From: Desulfatirhabdium butyrativorans
GTDB lineage: Bacteria; Desulfobacterota; Desulfobacteria; Desulfobacterales; DYRK01
Direction: 5' to 3'
Assembly: GCA_020718785.1 (NCBI GenBank)
Contig: DYRK01000067.1
Span: forward strand, 1-16,010
DNA: 16,010 bases
Shown one piece after another: positions 1 to 6,843 of the stretch. How positions within the stretch are numbered: the stretch's first letter is position 1; every line of letters starts with the position of its first letter. A program made the translations under genes and the position numbers. A model generated the notes under the pieces. The model was not told where the DNA came from. It searched no databases and saw only the letters and a program-made list of their open reading frames with translations.

Positions 1-13
1 TAAGACTTGGAAA

Positions 14-21
14 AAAAGGAG
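14..21 (+). promoter_or_regulatory. Ribosome binding site of the C1A protease gene
   Basis: AAAAGGAG lies 8 nt before the ATG at 30 and fixes the start of the protease. The promoter would lie left of the window. Confidence 0.75.
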
Positions 22-29
22 TCCGAATT

Positions 30-2213
30 ATGAGGAACTATGTAAAAGTATGGGCAGTATGGATATTCTGCTTCTGTATAGCAGTCCCGGTACTGGCTTG
101 GGGACAGGAAAAGCTTAGTTTCGAAGCCGATGATACCATCGAAGACCTGAGATTCAAAATCGAACACAACGGATACGACTTTACTGTGGATCACAACTGG
201 GTATTCGATATGTCCTCCGAGGATAAAGAAAACTTTTTCAGGCGCAGCGCGCCTTCTTCTCCGCGGCGGTCTGATGATTCTACCGGAGCAGGTCCCCTTC
301 TGGAAGCACTCAGAAAAAGAGAAGACCTCCCGGCGGCGTTTGACTGGCGGAACAAAGACGGACATAGTTATATCGGTCCTGTCAGAAATCAGGGACAATG
401 CGGTTCCTGCTATTCTTTCGGCGCAAATGCAGCAGCCGAAGGAACTTACAACGCGGCTACCGGAAAATACGACGCTGACTGTGCTGATTTTTCGGAATCC
501 TTCATTGCCTGGTGCATGGGCAAAGTTTCTCCCTATTCGAATCATTTTCACGGCTGCGACGGCGCCGACTATGACTACTATGAACTTCAGGGACTGACCG
601 ACAAAGGCATGATTGCGGAAAGCGATTTTGCCTATACGGAATCGGATCCCGGCGAATGTAAGCACTGGGACAAAGCGGCTCAGAAGTTCAAATCCTGGCA
701 TCGGGTCGGATGCAATGATATCGAGGCTGTCAAAACAGCCATAAAAACTTTCGGAGTCGTAGATGCGGCGGTAATGGTCAACAGTGCGTTCGAAGCCTAT
801 AAAGCCGGTATTTACGAAGACACCAATACCTCGTGCGACGCGGATCCCTGCTATTATGCCCAGACAAACCATGCCGTAGCGCTGGTGGGCTGGGGAGAAC
901 AGAACGGCAAAGGCTACTGGATTCTCCGCAACAGTTGGGGAACGAACTGGGGGGAAGCCGGTTATATGCGGATTGCCCATACTGCTGCAAAAGTTGCCTG
1001 TGCGACAGCTTATGTGGTCTATGATGCAAAGTCGCCGACAGTTTCCACGGAAGCCGCGGACTCTGTCACCGCAGCTTCCGCAAAAATCAACGGCAAAGTC
1101 AATCCCAACGGATCGGCTGCGACCTGTTACTTCGAATACGGAGACAGCACGAAATACGGGAGCAAAACAACAGAAAAAAGCGCAGGTTCGGGAAGTTCTG
1201 CTGCCGATGTGAGCGAAACGCTTTCGATGCTCAAATCCAATACGACCTATCACTACAGGATTGTGGCGAAAAATTCATCCGGAACGAGCTATGGGGAAGA
1301 TCGGACTTTTTTCACTTTCAGCGGAACAGCGGCAAAACCCAAAGCGGTTACGGGTCAGGCAGACAATGTGAGCCTTATTTCTGCCACACTGAACGGGACC
1401 GTCAATCCCATGGGCGCAGCGGCAAAGTATTACTTCGACTACGGAACAACAGCGGCTTACGGCTCTGTGTCCAGCCCCCCGGGAGTCACGGAAATCGCTT
1501 CCGCCGATATTGCGGTAAAAGCCGATATCTCCAAGCTGACTCCGGGAACAACGTATCACTACCGGCTGGTCGCTGAAAATACCTCGGGAAAAACTCTCGG
1601 CGAAGACAAAACTTTCACTACCGGCGGAGAACAGCTTGCTGTCAATTTCCTTCAGGACGGAGGATTCGAGTCCGGTATGCAGAATCTTTATTGGACCGAT
1701 ATTTCGAAGCAATGGGGGACCAATATCTATCAGCAGGATGATCTCACACAGGCATTGTCCGGCGACTGGTTTGTCTGGTTTTCAGCCATGGAAGGTCTTG
1801 CAGAAACCGCTTCTTTGGCTCAGACCGCGGTTTTCCCTTCGCAGGGAGAAGCTGTGCTGAAATTCTGGCTGATGATGTTCGATGATCCTATGGGCTTTTT
1901 GGACGGCGGGAATCTGAACGTCAAAATAGACAATGAAACCGTTTTCACCGTGAGCGGAGAAGATACCGATATTTATCCGGAGTGGAAAGAAATTGCCGTG
2001 AATATCAGCAAATTTGCGGACGGTAAACCCCATACGCTCACGTTCGACGCGGATTTTCCCTTGGGAGCAATTACATCCTTTCTGATTGACGATGTGTCGT
2101 TGGAAGGCAAAAAAACAAGCGCCGGAGGCTTGAAGTTGGATGTCAACTCGGACGGCAAGGTCAATCTCGGAGATGTGATTTATCTTCTGAAGGTGTTCGC
2201 AGGACAAAATTAG
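30..2213 (+). CDS. Secreted C1A (papain-family) cysteine protease with FN3-like repeats and dockerin-like C-terminus
   Basis: A 727-residue exported protease. Residues 1-25 form a signal peptide, with a hydrophobic core ending near AWG. Residues about 28-100 look like a propeptide. The papain-like domain runs from about 100 to 335. The oxyanion Gln is Q121, the nucleophile is C127 (QCGSCYSF), the general base is H281 (NHAVALVGWG) and the Asn is N301 (RNSWGTNWG), so all catalytic residues are present. Two FN3-like repeats follow at about 336-430 and 437-530, each with an NPxG...YYF(D/E)YG pattern and a THYHYR-like strand. Residues about 540-695 look like a beta-sandwich, possibly carbohydrate- or surface-binding. 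The last 25 residues hold one dockerin-type calcium loop, DVNSDGKVNLGD. A canonical type I dockerin has two such loops, so this may be a half dockerin or an EF-hand-like anchor. The likely role is extracellular proteolysis. The substrate is unknown. Confidence 0.9.
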   Translation: MRNYVKVWAVWIFCFCIAVPVLAWGQEKLSFEADDTIEDLRFKIEHNGYDFTVDHNWVFDMSSEDKENFFRRSAPSSPRRSDDSTGAGPLLEALRKREDLPAAFDWRNKDGHSYIGPVRNQGQCGSCYSFGANAAAEGTYNAATGKYDADCADFSESFIAWCMGKVSPYSNHFHGCDGADYDYYELQGLTDKGMIAESDFAYTESDPGECKHWDKAAQKFKSWHRVGCNDIEAVKTAIKTFGVVDAAVMVNSAFEAYKAGIYEDTNTSCDADPCYYAQTNHAVALVGWGEQNGKGYWILRNSWGTNWGEAGYMRIAHTAAKVACATAYVVYDAKSPTVSTEAADSVTAASAKINGKVNPNGSAATCYFEYGDSTKYGSKTTEKSAGSGSSAADVSETLSMLKSNTTYHYRIVAKNSSGTSYGEDRTFFTFSGTAAKPKAVTGQADNVSLISATLNGTVNPMGAAAKYYFDYGTTAAYGSVSSPPGVTEIASADIAVKADISKLTPGTTYHYRLVAENTSGKTLGEDKTFTTGGEQLAVNFLQDGGFESGMQNLYWTDISKQWGTNIYQQDDLTQALSGDWFVWFSAMEGLAETASLAQTAVFPSQGEAVLKFWLMMFDDPMGFLDGGNLNVKIDNETVFTVSGEDTDIYPEWKEIAVNISKFADGKPHTLTFDADFPLGAITSFLIDDVSLEGKKTSAGGLKLDVNSDGKVNLGDVIYLLKVFAGQN

Positions 2214-2222
2214 CCGATAGCA

Positions 2223-2295
2223 GCAGGGCGGGCAGAGCCTGATTTATCGGACACGGGCAGACATCGGCTCTCAGGCTCTGCCCACCCTGCTTTTT
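2223..2295 (+). terminator. Rho-independent terminator after the protease gene
   Basis: A 20-bp stem pairs 2223-2242 with 2271-2290, with one C-A mismatch. The loop is 28 nt, and TTTTT follows at 2291-2295. The stem begins 9 nt after the protease stop codon. The long, nearly perfect arms (GCAGGG.. and ..CCCTGC) could also mark a dispersed palindromic repeat doing the work of a terminator. Confidence 0.75.
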
Positions 2296-2361
2296 CAATC
2301 GAGCCGGTCCCCGGTTTAGGAGATGATAAGGCATTTTCATCGAAAAAAGGAAGTTGTTGCC

Positions 2362-3201
2362 ATGAAACAGGTTGCATCCTTACGTTACGGAGTCATTTTC
2401 AAGAAAGCATTCAGCGACCCTGAAATTTTCAAGGCTTTTGTCCGGGATTTTCTCGGAATCGAACTTGAAATCGAAAGAGTGGAAACGGAAAAAAGCTTTG
2501 ATCCCCCGGTGGGCAGGGTCGCTTCCCGTTTCGATCTTTATGCTGAGGATAAGAAAAACCGTATTATTGTGGATATACAGCATGAACGTCACGAAGATCA
2601 TTACGACCGCTTTCTGCATTACCACTGTGAGGCATTGCTCGAGCAGGTGGCAAGTTCGATAAGTTACCGCCACAATGTGAAAGTCTTTACGCTTGTGGTG
2701 CTGACATCGGGAGACAGACATAAAAAGGATATTTCTGTCATAGACTTCGATCCCAAAGACCTGAAAGGAGAAGCTCTCGGCGAAGTTCCTCATAAAATCA
2801 TCTATATCTGTCCTAAATACGCGAACGAGGAGACGCCGGCATCATACCGGAAATGGATGCGGGCAGTGGAAGACAGTATGGACGGGCTTGTCGAAGAATC
2901 TGAATACAGCGATCCTCAGATCCGCAGGGTTTTTCAGCATATCGAAAAAGACAGCATCTCTCCCTATGAACGGGCAAAGATGTTTGACGAATACAATATG
3001 GAAGAACTGAAGCGGACAACTAAAGAAGAGGGATGGAGGGAAGGCAGGGAAAAGGGAAAAGAAGAAGGTATAAAAGAAGGCATCGAAAAAGGCAGAGAAG
3101 AAGCCGCCCGGAATCTTTTGCTGACCGGCAAACTGACGGTTGAACAAATTGCTGAAGTGACCGGGCTTTCTTTGGAGAGAGTGAAAGAACTTTCCATATA
3201 G
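2362..3201 (+). CDS. PD-(D/E)XK nuclease family transposase-like protein (Rpn/PDDEXK_2 type)
   Basis: A 279-residue protein of the Rpn/PDDEXK_2 group, a family related to recombination-promoting nucleases and often labelled transposase. The N-terminal part opens with a YGVIFKKAFSDPE motif typical of the family. The nuclease core includes FDLYAED (D58) and the following strand VDIQHE (D71, Q73), a D-x-Q variant of the (D/E)xK motif. Residues about 213-250 form a highly charged stretch of repeated G/E/K/R units (EGWREGREKGKEEGIKEG), followed by a short helical end, LTVEQIAEVTGLSLERVKEL, as in relatives. ATG 2362 was chosen because AAGGAAG lies about 8 nt upstream. The in-frame ATG at 2323 has its AGGAG directly abutting. 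No transposon ends or second transposase gene are visible beside it. Whether it cuts DNA in the cell is unknown. Confidence 0.85.
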   Translation: MKQVASLRYGVIFKKAFSDPEIFKAFVRDFLGIELEIERVETEKSFDPPVGRVASRFDLYAEDKKNRIIVDIQHERHEDHYDRFLHYHCEALLEQVASSISYRHNVKVFTLVVLTSGDRHKKDISVIDFDPKDLKGEALGEVPHKIIYICPKYANEETPASYRKWMRAVEDSMDGLVEESEYSDPQIRRVFQHIEKDSISPYERAKMFDEYNMEELKRTTKEEGWREGREKGKEEGIKEGIEKGREEAARNLLLTGKLTVEQIAEVTGLSLERVKELSI

Positions 3202-3277
3202 CTCTGCTTTTCAGGCATGGTTTATTCGGAAAGCGATTTGCAGATAACTCAAACTGATCAGAAACGGGTATTAAAGT
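3202..3277. other. Short intergenic gap before livH
   Basis: These 76 bases separate the PD-(D/E)XK gene from livH. I see no terminator hairpin and no convincing promoter. The livH start has only a weak purine stretch (GAAACGGG) upstream. Confidence 0.5.
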
Positions 3278-4183
3278 ATGGAACAATTTTTTCAGCAACT
3301 GACAAACGGACTGGCTGTAGGCGGGATATATGCCCTGATCGCTCTGGGCTACACCATGGTTTACGGGGTGATGAAGCTCATCAATTTCGCGCACGGCGAT
3401 CTTTTCACGCTCGGAGCCTACCTTGGACTGACTCTGCTTACTTCTATGGCATTGACAGACCGCATCGGCGCGTTTTCCGGCGTGCTGATTTTAGCCATGA
3501 TGGTCATGGCGCTGACAGGTCTTGTGGGTATTATTCTGGAGCGGGCTGCATACCGGCCCCTGAGAGAATCGCCGAGGCTTTCCGCTGTGGTCTCCGCGCT
3601 GGGCGCATCTATTTTTTTGCAGAATACCGTCATGCTGATCTACGGAGCCAAATTCCATTTCTACCCGCAGGATATCCTTCCCAAAATGGCGATCCCGCTG
3701 TTCGGTATGCCCGTTCCTCTCATGCGGATCATCATTTTGCTGACATCGCTTGTGATGATGGCTGCCCTGTATCTCTTTATCCAGAAAACACAGGTGGGAA
3801 CCGCAATCCGGGCAGCAGCCATAGATCAGGGCGCAGCCCGGCTCATGGGCATTGATGTGGACAAAGTCATCATGCTGGTTTTTCTGATCGGTCCGGCATT
3901 GGGCGGCGCAGCCGGACTGATGGTCGGGCTGTACTACGGTCATATCAATTTCACTATGGGGTGGATTTACGGCATGAAGGCATTTACCGCAGCCATTCTG
4001 GGCGGTATCGGCAATATTCCCGGCGCAATGGTCGGAGGACTTGTGTTAGGCGTAATCGAGGCATTGGGCGCGGCATACATTTCTATTGCATGGAAAGACG
4101 CAATTGCCTTCTGTGTGCTGATTCTTATTCTCATGATTCGCCCGACCGGACTTCTCGGAGAAAGGGTAGCGGAGAAAGTATGA
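3278..4183 (+). CDS. livH: Branched-chain amino acid ABC transporter permease LivH
   Basis: A 301-residue integral membrane protein of the LivH family, one of the two permeases of the high-affinity Leu/Ile/Val-type importer. It has about eight hydrophobic segments. Family hallmarks are the opening NGLAVGGIYALIALGYTMVYG, then KLINFAHGDLFTLGAY, the cytoplasmic coupling loop GTAIRAAAIDQGAARLMGID, and the IGNIPGAMVGGLVLGVIEALG segment near the C-terminus. It ends in the usual IRPTGLLGE. It overlaps livM by 4 nt, so the two are probably translationally coupled. The actual substrate may be another hydrophobic amino acid, amide or urea, because this permease family is used by several importers. No binding protein or ATPase gene is adjacent. 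Confidence 0.92.
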   Translation: MEQFFQQLTNGLAVGGIYALIALGYTMVYGVMKLINFAHGDLFTLGAYLGLTLLTSMALTDRIGAFSGVLILAMMVMALTGLVGIILERAAYRPLRESPRLSAVVSALGASIFLQNTVMLIYGAKFHFYPQDILPKMAIPLFGMPVPLMRIIILLTSLVMMAALYLFIQKTQVGTAIRAAAIDQGAARLMGIDVDKVIMLVFLIGPALGGAAGLMVGLYYGHINFTMGWIYGMKAFTAAILGGIGNIPGAMVGGLVLGVIEALGAAYISIAWKDAIAFCVLILILMIRPTGLLGERVAEKV

Positions 4184-5271
4184 AAGACAAAAGACTGATC
4201 TATGGCATTCTGTCAGGAGTTGCAGCAGTGCTGCTGCATCTGCTGCTGACGGTCTATGCAGTGGATTTCGAAACGCAGACAGGGATTTTTGCTCTGCTGT
4301 GCCTGAGTCTTATACTCATGGAAGGACACGCGGATTATTTCAGACTGGGACATACGGTCGGATACGGAATTTTCATCGCTCTGCTTATCACTTCGCCGCT
4401 GTTTCTGAATCGCTACTGGGTGGATGTGCTGAACAACGTAGGCTTATATGCCCTGCTGGGACTGAGTCTGAACATCATTCTCGGAAATGCCGGACTGTTC
4501 AACATGGGACATGCGGCATTCTATGCAGTTGGCTCATACACGGCAGCTATTGTGAATACTCAGTACGGAATTCCGGTACTATGGCTCATTCCCGCAGCAG
4601 GACTTACCGCAGGCCTGTTTGCCGCTGTGGTAGCCCGTCCCATCATTCATCTGCGCGGGGATTATCTCCTGATTGTCACTATCGGATTTGTGGAGATAAT
4701 CCGGATTGCGCTGGTAAACAATGTGTTCGGGATTACCGGCGGGGCAAACGGCATTTTCGGCATTGCCCGTCCTGAACTGTTCGGCCACAAAATTCACAGA
4801 CCGCATGAGTTTTTCTACCTGATATGGTTTTTTGTGGCAGTGACAGCAGTATTGTTTTATCGGCTGGAGCAGTCGCGTTTCGGACGTGCGCTGAATTTTC
4901 TCAGAGAAGACGAAGTCGCGGCGCAGGGCAGCGGCATTGACACGGCGCATTACAAGCTGATGGCTTTTGTTCTCGGAGCAACATGGGCAGGCATGGCAGG
5001 CGTGCTGTATTCAGCCAAAATGACGATTATCTCGCCGGAGTCATTCAGTTTCTGGGAATCGGTGCTGGTCTTTCTGATAGTTATTCTTGGGGGATCCGGG
5101 AGTATTCCGGGCGCGATTCTCGGAGCATTTCTGATTGTGGGACTGCCTGAAATCTTCAGGGGCTTTGCCAATGCCCGGATGCTCGTTTTCGGCGCAGCCA
5201 TGATGCTGATGATGATATTCCGGACTCAGGGTATTCTGCCATCGCGGGCAAGGCGTTTTCAGACAGATTAG
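4180..5271 (+). CDS. livM: Branched-chain amino acid ABC transporter permease LivM
   Basis: A 363-residue LivM-type permease, the partner of LivH in the same importer. ATG 4180 overlaps the livH stop (ATGA) and has GGAG 5 nt upstream. The frame stays open further upstream inside livH, but that extension is not LivM-like. Recognisable segments are GNAGLFNMGHAAFYAVGSY, LRGDYLLIVTIGFVEIIRI, the coupling loop FGRALNFLREDEVAAQGSGI, and GGSGSIPGAILGAFLIVGLPE. It has roughly ten membrane spans. The usual order in this family is binding protein, H, M, then ATPases G and F. Here M is followed by a palindromic intergenic element and an unrelated aminopeptidase gene, so the ATPases must be encoded elsewhere. 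Confidence 0.92.
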   Translation: MKDKRLIYGILSGVAAVLLHLLLTVYAVDFETQTGIFALLCLSLILMEGHADYFRLGHTVGYGIFIALLITSPLFLNRYWVDVLNNVGLYALLGLSLNIILGNAGLFNMGHAAFYAVGSYTAAIVNTQYGIPVLWLIPAAGLTAGLFAAVVARPIIHLRGDYLLIVTIGFVEIIRIALVNNVFGITGGANGIFGIARPELFGHKIHRPHEFFYLIWFFVAVTAVLFYRLEQSRFGRALNFLREDEVAAQGSGIDTAHYKLMAFVLGATWAGMAGVLYSAKMTIISPESFSFWESVLVFLIVILGGSGSIPGAILGAFLIVGLPEIFRGFANARMLVFGAAMMLMMIFRTQGILPSRARRFQTD

Positions 5272-5313
5272 GGACATGCCGCCGGCCCGTCCCTGCAAGA
5301 GAAACTATACTGC

Positions 5314-5425
5314 CCACCGGCATAATCTGCGTTTTTGTAAAACGACTTTGCAAGTCGTTTTATCGGCAAAACGGTTTGCAAAACCGTTTTACAGAAAATT
5401 CGGAAAGCGCAGATTATGACGGTGG
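5314..5425. repeat. Nested palindrome: outer 18-bp inverted repeat around two related hairpins
   Basis: The outer arms 5314-5331 and 5408-5425 pair over 18 bp with one mismatch (core ATAATCTGCG / CGCAGATTAT). Inside are two near-identical hairpins. One pairs 5338-5348 with 5352-5362 (AAAACGACTT, loop TGC). The other pairs 5368-5377 with 5381-5390 (AAAACGGTTT, loop GCA). The layout resembles a small non-autonomous mobile element or dispersed intergenic repeat. It could also end livHM transcription, but no clean T-run follows a single stem. Confidence 0.8.
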
Positions 5426-5455
5426 AAAGAATAACAGCAAATCAAAAAAGTTTTG

Positions 5456-6370
5456 ATGACGGTTCAAACGATGAAATTTCAATTCGGCAAAAAAACAAAA
5501 CCGGGCAGAAATGAGCTATGCCCCTGCGGGAGCGGCTTGAAATATAAGAAATGCTGCTCCGGAAAAAAGGAAGTCATATCGGATTTTGAAAGCATCCGGA
5601 CTCTGTACTACAGAAAACACAAAATCCGGCTCAAGAAAGCAGAAGATATTGAGGGCATTCGGGCAGCAGGACGGCTGGTGCTTGTTTCTCTGGATTTGGC
5701 AGAAGCAGCTGTCCGTCCCGGTATAACTACCGATGAACTCAACAGCCTTGTCCATGAATTCACGATCAAAAACGGCGCAACCCCTGCACCGCTTAATTAC
5801 CGCGGATTTCCGAAAAGTATCTGCACTTCTGTCAATGAAGTGATCTGCCACGGCATTCCCGGAGAAAGGGTTTTGAAAGACGGAGACATCATCAACATAG
5901 ATGTCACCTCTATTTTAAAGGGCTACTATGCAGACGCCAACAAGACTTTTTTTGTAGGGACACCCGGACCCGATGCAGAAAAAATTGTGAGGGTTTCCAA
6001 AGAAAGCATGAACATCGGCATATCTATGGTAAAGCCCGGAAACACTGTCGGCGATATCGGCTGGGCAATCCAGAAGTATGCCGAAGGTCAGGGATGCTCG
6101 GTAGTCAGGGAGTTTGTGGGACATGGGGTAGGATTTGAATTTCACGAGGCCCCTCAGGTTCCCCATTATGGGAAAAAAGGGGATGGCATTGCGATGGTTC
6201 CCGGAATGGTTTTTACTATCGAACCGATGATTAATCTGGGATCAAGCGATCTCTATGTTCTGAAGGACAAATGGACAGCAGTCACAAAGGACGGATCCCT
6301 TTCCGCCCAGTTCGAACAGACGCTTCTGGTCACAGAAAACGGAGTTGAAAGTCTGACCCCATACAACTGA
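5456..6370 (+). CDS. map: Methionine aminopeptidase type I with N-terminal SEC-C zinc motif
   Basis: A 304-residue type I methionine aminopeptidase, which removes the initiator Met from new proteins. Residues about 18-34 form a SEC-C zinc motif (GRNELCPCGSG...KKCC; Cys 22, 24, 33, 34), as in longer MAPs and SecA, which may bind the ribosome or other proteins. The catalytic domain has all five metal ligands: D149 (INIDVT), D160 (YYADANKTF), H223 (VGHGVG), E256 (FTIEPM) and E287 (AQFEQT). It also has the substrate His H132 (ICHGIPGE) and H230. The start is uncertain: TTG 5453, ATG 5456 and ATG 5471 are in frame and none has a strong Shine-Dalgarno. The choice changes only the first six residues. 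The gene stands alone between two palindromic elements. Confidence 0.93.
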   Translation: MTVQTMKFQFGKKTKPGRNELCPCGSGLKYKKCCSGKKEVISDFESIRTLYYRKHKIRLKKAEDIEGIRAAGRLVLVSLDLAEAAVRPGITTDELNSLVHEFTIKNGATPAPLNYRGFPKSICTSVNEVICHGIPGERVLKDGDIINIDVTSILKGYYADANKTFFVGTPGPDAEKIVRVSKESMNIGISMVKPGNTVGDIGWAIQKYAEGQGCSVVREFVGHGVGFEFHEAPQVPHYGKKGDGIAMVPGMVFTIEPMINLGSSDLYVLKDKWTAVTKDGSLSAQFEQTLLVTENGVESLTPYN

Positions 6371-6426
6371 AATCATATTCCGAAGTCAGAAAGGCGGAGG
6401 ATCACAAACCATCCTTATTAACTGAT

Positions 6427-6508
6427 GTTACGCAGCCGGACGCAGATTCAGGGGTGCAATCCGTCCAGCTGTCATTCCTGCTTCCACAGGAATGACAGGG
6501 TGCGTAAC
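6427..6508. repeat. Nested palindrome with TCATTCCTG-type inner hairpin
   Basis: Outer arms GTTACGCA (6427-6434) and TGCGTAAC (6501-6508) enclose a perfect 12-bp hairpin, CTGTCATTCCTG (6469-6480) with CAGGAATGACAG (6487-6498), loop CTTCCA. Between them GGACG (6438-6442) can pair with CGTCC (6462-6466). The inner hairpin is nearly identical to the right half of the large palindrome at 8335-8412. It lies between the aminopeptidase and the small MucR-like gene. It has no T-run, so it is not an obvious terminator. Confidence 0.75.
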
Positions 6509-6520
6509 CATTTACGATTC

Positions 6521-6526
6521 AAGGAG
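6521..6526 (+). promoter_or_regulatory. Ribosome binding site of the small MucR-like gene
   Basis: AAGGAG lies 8 nt before ATG 6535. It supports this short frame as a real gene. Confidence 0.7.
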
Positions 6527-6534
6527 AAAATTTT

Positions 6535-6717
6535 ATGGCTGACATAGATGAGCAGATTCTCAGGGCATCCAAAGAGATTATTGTGAAATTCATCGAGACC
6601 GGACGGGTTTCCCCCTCAGGTTTTTCCGAAACATTCAAAGAGATTTATCACGCTATCAAGGAGACCGTTAAAGGCTCTGATTCATCTGAACCGGAAAAGA
6701 AAAATAATCCGAAATAA
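6535..6717 (+). CDS. Small conserved-type protein resembling the N-terminal part of MucR/Ros regulators
   Basis: A 60-residue protein with a good ribosome binding site. Residues about 6-48 (ILRASKEIIVKFIETGRVSP.., then a second helix around FKEIYHAIKETV) follow the pattern of the N-terminal helical dimerisation region of MucR/Ros proteins: a helix, a V-S/P-x-x-x turn, and a second helix. The zinc-finger DNA-binding half of MucR is absent, and the tail is short, charged and probably disordered. It could be a free-standing oligomerisation module or partner of a full MucR protein. It lies between the aminopeptidase and the DUF1573 gene and is probably transcribed separately from both. The resemblance is from memory of the family, not from an alignment. 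Function is unknown. Confidence 0.75.
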   Translation: MADIDEQILRASKEIIVKFIETGRVSPSGFSETFKEIYHAIKETVKGSDSSEPEKKNNPK

Positions 6718-6725
6718 GATGATTC

Positions 6726-6755
6726 TTGACATTTCCGAAAAAAGTGTTAAAGATT
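6726..6755 (+). promoter_or_regulatory. Possible sigma70-type promoter for the DUF1573 gene
   Basis: A perfect -35 box, TTGACA (6726-6731), is followed after 16-18 nt by weak -10 candidates (TAAAGA at 6748 or AAGATT at 6750). The site is just after the MucR-like stop codon and about 90 nt before the DUF1573 start. The poor -10 keeps confidence low. Confidence 0.35.
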
Positions 6756-6843
6756 ATGGGTTAGGCTTTTCTGCAACCCTCCTGAAGACGAGTTTCAGGA
6801 AGGAAGAGGAAATAACCGTATGTTCAGAAAAGGAGTTACTGTA

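Noticed and set aside
3961..4179. In-frame upstream extension of livM giving a 436-residue protein
   Set aside because: The extra 73 residues lie wholly inside livH in another frame, are not membrane-like, and the ATG at 4180 has a good ribosome binding site and ATGA overlap.
5338..5390. CRISPR array from the two similar hairpins
   Set aside because: Only two units, each a perfect hairpin with no proper spacer between, and no cas gene nearby.
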